A DNA stretch of 64,000 bases, taken from assembly GCF_001083805.1 (NCBI RefSeq), contig NZ_JXSK01000006.1, positions 124,001 to 188,000 on the forward strand. Direction: 5' to 3'. The position numbers and the translations under genes are program-made. Numbering within the stretch: position 1 is the first letter of the stretch; each line of letters begins with the position of its first letter. Of the stretch, positions 62,401-64,000 are shown one piece after another. The DNA is from Photorhabdus luminescens subsp. luminescens. Lineage in GTDB: Bacteria; Pseudomonadota; Gammaproteobacteria; Enterobacterales; Enterobacteriaceae. Under the pieces are notes generated by a model. It had not been told where the DNA came from. It searched no databases and was given only the letters and a program-made list of their open reading frames with translations.

Positions 62401-64000
62401 GCCAGCGTTGCCAGATACTTTTGCTGAGTTAGGACACAGGGTGATTGGGTATCGTTTAAAATAAACAAAACCCGCTCTGATGGATATTCCGGGGAAATGG
62501 GCACATAAGCGCCCCCGGCTTTCAATACCGCCAAGATACTGATAACCATGTCCAGACTGCGGTCGAGGTAGAGGGCTATGGGGGTATCAGCTTGCAGAGG
62601 GACATTATGATGTTGCTGATAATGTTCACGGATAGCATAAGCCAGTTGGTTTGCCCGTTCGTTAAGCTGGCGGTAGGTGAGGGATTCGCTTTCAAACACC
62701 AGCGCCACGTTATCCGGTGTCCTTTCCACTTGGGCTTCAAACAGTTGTGGCAGGGTTTTATCCTGCGGATAAGGCGCATCGGTCTGATTCCAGCGGTGCA
62801 GCAGGGTGTAGCGCTCCTGAGCAGACAGGATATCAAGTTCGGCCAGCGATTGTGTCTGGTCTGCCACGAATGCGGCCAGCACTCGTTGATAAATCCCTGC
62901 CAGTCTCACGATGGTAGCCTCAGCAAACAGGCTGACGGCGTAGTTCAGACAACCGGTAATATCGGTTTGTCCATCGGATAAAAACAGGCTCAGGTCAAAC
63001 TTGGCCGGGCTGTATAATGGCTCATCCAGTGTCGCCGGCCTGAACGGCAGACGATTGTCTGGCGGATTTTCTCCAAAGTTCTGCAATCCGAACATTACCT
63101 GAAAAATTGGATGACGGGCAGTGTCACGCTCAATATCCAGCGCTTCAACCAGTTGTTCAAACGGCATGTCCTGATGGATCTTGGCTTCTGTCACTCGCTG
63201 ATGGGTCTGTTTAATCAGTGTTTCCACACTGGCGGTTTGTTGAAGTTGTATCCTTAAGGCCAGTGAGTTAACCAACATCCCAATCAAGGGCTGGGTTTGG
63301 GCATGGTGGCGGTTATCTGTCGGCGTCCCCAGAACGATATCGTTTTGCCCGGACAATTTTGCCAGCGTGATATAAAAGGCACTGAGCAACACGGTATACA
63401 GGGTGGTTTCCTGTGCTTTTGCCAGCGCCCTTAACTGCTCAGAAAGCCGGGAGTCCAGCACAAACTTGAAATCCCGTCCTTGATAACTCACCCGCGTGGG
63501 TCTGGGATAATCGGTGGGCAAGGCCAGTAATTCATAGCCGGACAGGGCCTGCCGCCAGTAAGCGAGCTGGCGTTCACGGACGTCGCCCTGTAAATAGCTC
63601 CGTTGCCAGGCGGCGTAATCGCCATAGGTAATCTCCAGCGGAGGAAGCTGGCTGTTACGGCCTTCCCGCAAGGAGTGATAAATTTCCGCCAGTTCAGCCA
63701 TAAAGATATCGATCGACCAGCCGTCAATGGCGATGTGATGCCATAGCATTAATAAGTAGCGCCGGTTGGAAAGCTGATAGTGGCGCAGGCGCAGGCTGGG
63801 TTCTGCGGCCAAATCAAACGGAGTGGCTATTTCAGCACGAACTGTGTTCAAAAATGTGTCAGCATTTTCACAGCACTGGGACTGGATAACTAAATTTTCG
63901 TCCAGTTTCTGCGGGTAAACCTGTCCATCATCATCGTTGCGGTACACCATCTTCATGACAGCATGGCGTTCAGCCAGCCGGTTAATGGCAGTTTCCAACA
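56436..64000 (-). CDS. Non-ribosomal peptide synthetase, upstream gene (C-A-PCP-C-A-PCP-E), cut by window edge
   Basis: At least 2521 codons are visible and the frame runs off the right edge inside a condensation domain, since the same LLETAINRL segment recurs internally. Order: partial C (64000-62830, HHIAIDGWS), A (about 62810-61190), carrier (FFRIGGNS, about 61125), C (about 60970-59680), A (about 59660-58040), carrier (FFRIGGDS, about 57965), E (about 57800-56530, [10 protein letters not shown]), short tail ending TILDV. Both A domains show the residues DGFAVASVCK, the same as the last A domain of the downstream gene. The E domain hands a D-residue to the next protein's DCL-type condensation domain; the tail probably docks to its TubC-like N-terminus. 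Confidence 0.95.
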   Translation of the reverse strand, partial: LETAINRLAERHAVMKMVYRNDDDGQVYPQKLDENLVIQSQCCENADTFLNTVRAEIATPFDLAAEPSLRLRHYQLSNRRYLLMLWHHIAIDGWSIDIFMAELAEIYHSLREGRNSQLPPLEITYGDYAAWQRSYLQGDVRERQLAYWRQALSGYELLALPTDYPRPTRVSYQGRDFKFVLDSRLSEQLRALAKAQETTLYTVLLSAFYITLAKLSGQNDIVLGTPTDNRHHAQTQPLIGMLVNSLALRIQLQQTASVETLIKQTHQRVTEAKIHQDMPFEQLVEALDIERDTARHPIFQVMFGLQNFGENPPDNRLPFRPATLDEPLYSPAKFDLSLFLSDGQTDITGCLNYAVSLFAEATIVRLAGIYQRVLAAFVADQTQSLAELDILSAQERYTLLHRWNQTDAPYPQDKTLPQLFEAQVERTPDNVALVFESESLTYRQLNERANQLAYAIREHYQQHHNVPLQADTPIALYLDRSLDMVISILAVLKAGGAYVPISPEYPSERVLFILNDTQSPCVLTQQKYLATLATETQTCAERPILIATDDPAITADKPVGNLVSVNKSTNLAYIIYTSGTTGKPKGVMIEHKNVAHMATAQAEIFDAAKRTKALMFAAYVFDGSVFELFPSLFNGLTLYLCSETERNGPAVEKLIQREGIEIAALPPAILKLLMDSHLPSLQLLVTAGESPSLDFLEHFNRHSAVLNSYGPTEVTVCATEKIYQPGVIPTNIGKAINNARLYVLDNHGNLSPVGAPGELYIGGAGVARGYWNRPELTAERFVTNPFATAADKAKGYTRLYKTGDLVRWRPDGNLEYLGRNDFQVKIRGYRIELSEIESALAAHPQVKQTVVIDRQHNGNKVLAAYLVMEGKLSDDELVRHLSSRLPDYMVPASFTRIESVPLTLNGKLDRRALPEPVWGNKEEYVAPRNALETQLCAIWQEVLGLERVGIEDNFFRIGGNSLTAIRLTTAIRRMLATEVSLAQLFTLKTIAGLTTQMEQQIYTVIPHLAQEHYPLSFAQERMLFIEQFEQGSDTYHIPYLVELDNDACLPLLETAINRLAERHAVMKMVYRNDDDGQVYPQKLDENLVIQSQCCENADTFLNTVRAEIATPFDLAAEPSLRLRRYQLSNRRYLLMLWHHIAIDGWSIDIFMAELAEIYHSLQEGRDNQLPPLEITYGDYAVWQRDYLQGDVRERQLTYWRQALSGYESLALPTDYPRPTQVSYQGRDFKFVLDSRLSEQLRALAKAQETTLYTVLLSAFYITLAKLSGQNDIVLGTPTDNRHHAQTQSLMGMFVNSLVLRLPLQQTASVETLIKQTHQRVTEAKIHQDMPFEQLVEALDIERDTARHPIFQVMFGLQNFGENPPDNRLPFRPATLDEPLYSPAKFDLSLFLSDGQTDITGCLNYAVSLFAEATIVRLAGIYQRVLAAFVADQTQSLSGINILSAQERHTLLHRWNQTDAPYPQDKTLPQLFEAQVERTPDNVALVFEGESLTYRQLNERANQLAYAIRERCQQHHNVPLQADTPIALYLDRSLDMVISILAVLKAGGAYVPISPEYPLERVRFILDDTRSPCVVTQQRYLATLATETQTCAERPILIATDDPATTADKPVGNLVSVNKSTNLAYIIYTSGTTGKPKGVMIEHKNVAHMATAQAEIFDAAKRTKALMFAAYVFDGSVFELFPSLFNGLTLYLCSETERNGPAVEKLIQREGIEIAALPPAILKLLMDSHLPSLQLLVTAGESPSLDFLEHFNRHSAVLNSYGPTEVTVCATEKIYQPGVIPTNIGKAINNARLYVLDNHGNLSPVGAPGELYIGGAGLARGYLNRPELTAERFVANPFATAADKAKGYTRLYKTGDLVRWRSDGDLEYLGRNDFQVKIRGYRIELGEIESALTAHPQVKQAVVIDRDHNGHKVLVAYLVATGELSDDSLIRHLSPCLPEYMLPASFTFINAVPLTLNGKLDRRALPEPVWENRHNYVAPRNALETQLCTIWQDVLGLKHIGIEDNFFRIGGDSIVSIQLVSKLRQAGFSLQVKSIFEAPTVARLAQLLALSSPTVNVLAEQGLLSGEFSLLPIQQTFFDWHWTNPHHWNQAFMIQIPGNIKSAQIEQALIMLVERHDMLRARFIDTENGYRQCYSEEMPSSYSLLHHCNIGELNKEALHQQLTQWQSGFDYNNGPLWQAGHLTGYTDGSARLFFAFHHLIIDAVSWRIITEHMHLLLQGMTLPPKTSSYRQWVTAIHHYAQQHQDEIPYWQQVIAGNDTKPMLYNLTQHLLSIPAEMTDMLLHEANTGYHTEINDLLLSSLTLALQETFSQAVNYIILEGHGRESIDDTLDLSETVGWFTTMYPVRLEMQTDIAETIIHTKEMLRDVPNKGIGYSALHQAGYLTGDLPTISFNYLGQLGGASHQDWSITNDDCGSVLDSKNISHLLLGINGAVQAGKLQFSVDSRLPPARTEMFITAFKQALNNVIAASQKQAQLGGIKTPSDYGFKDVSMEQLNQLTHRFDHMNYENSDHHPEKKTILDV

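Noticed and set aside
48550-63000. Many 60-130 codon plus-strand frames inside the NRPS genes, several nearly identical to each other
   Set aside because: They repeat only because the underlying A and C domains are duplicated on the minus strand; none has a start signal or a known domain.

Overview
The window looks like a chromosomal segment of an entomopathogenic enterobacterium, most likely Photorhabdus (Xenorhabdus is the alternative). Three things point there: several MARTX/RTX toxin genes and an Rhs effector, a scrap of a Tc insecticidal toxin A component, and a large non-ribosomal peptide synthetase (NRPS) locus beside enterobacterial housekeeping genes. The core block argW-mlaA-fadL-fadI-fadJ-sixA-smrB keeps the E. 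coli-type gene neighbourhood. ERIC repeats are also present.

Left half (1-33.5 kb), a toxin island. Three MARTX units lie in the same orientation. The first (1-4121) is cut by the window edge and shows the end of an effector-like domain, the autoprocessing cysteine protease domain (CPD) and the C-terminal repeats. The second (about 12511-16383) is a broken copy: it is fused at its 5' end to an Rhs cassette tail and has a one-base frameshift near its 3' end. The third (23210-33439) is a complete 3409-residue toxin with A and B repeats, one recognisable effector (a C58/YopT-type cysteine protease with Cys1986/His2125/Asp2144), a CPD (His2400/Cys2445) and C-terminal repeats. Between units one and two sits a PAAR-Rhs type VI effector gene with its tip and Imm53-like immunity gene. 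A graveyard of displaced tip/immunity cassettes follows, separated by repeated cassette ends and an IS66 remnant. Between units two and three are three type II toxin-antitoxin pairs (VapBC, a Panacea/PanAT-like pair, YefM-YoeB), a ParS/Xre antitoxin pseudogene, a lambda-type tail-tip (J protein) remnant, a 23-bp tandem repeat, a formamidase gene (amiF) and a Tc-toxin remnant.

Middle (33.5-47.7 kb), mostly core metabolism: esterase ybfF, C4-dicarboxylate carrier dctA, tRNA-Arg(CCT), lipid-asymmetry lipoprotein mlaA, fatty-acid import fadL, anaerobic-type beta-oxidation fadIJ, phosphohistidine phosphatase sixA, ribosome-rescue nuclease smrB, and histidine utilisation hutI-hutG-hutC. FadR-type operators precede fadL and fadI, and a HutC-type palindrome precedes hutI.

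Right end (47.8-64 kb), leftward NRPS genes. The upstream gene enters from outside the window as C(partial)-A-PCP-C-A-PCP-E. It is followed after 3 bp by docking-C-A-PCP-E-C-A-PCP-TE. Four adenylation domains are visible. Three of them share the same predicted specificity residues and are almost identical in sequence, so the locus appears to be undergoing internal homogenisation.

All calls are from reading the sequence and remembered family motifs. No database search was run.
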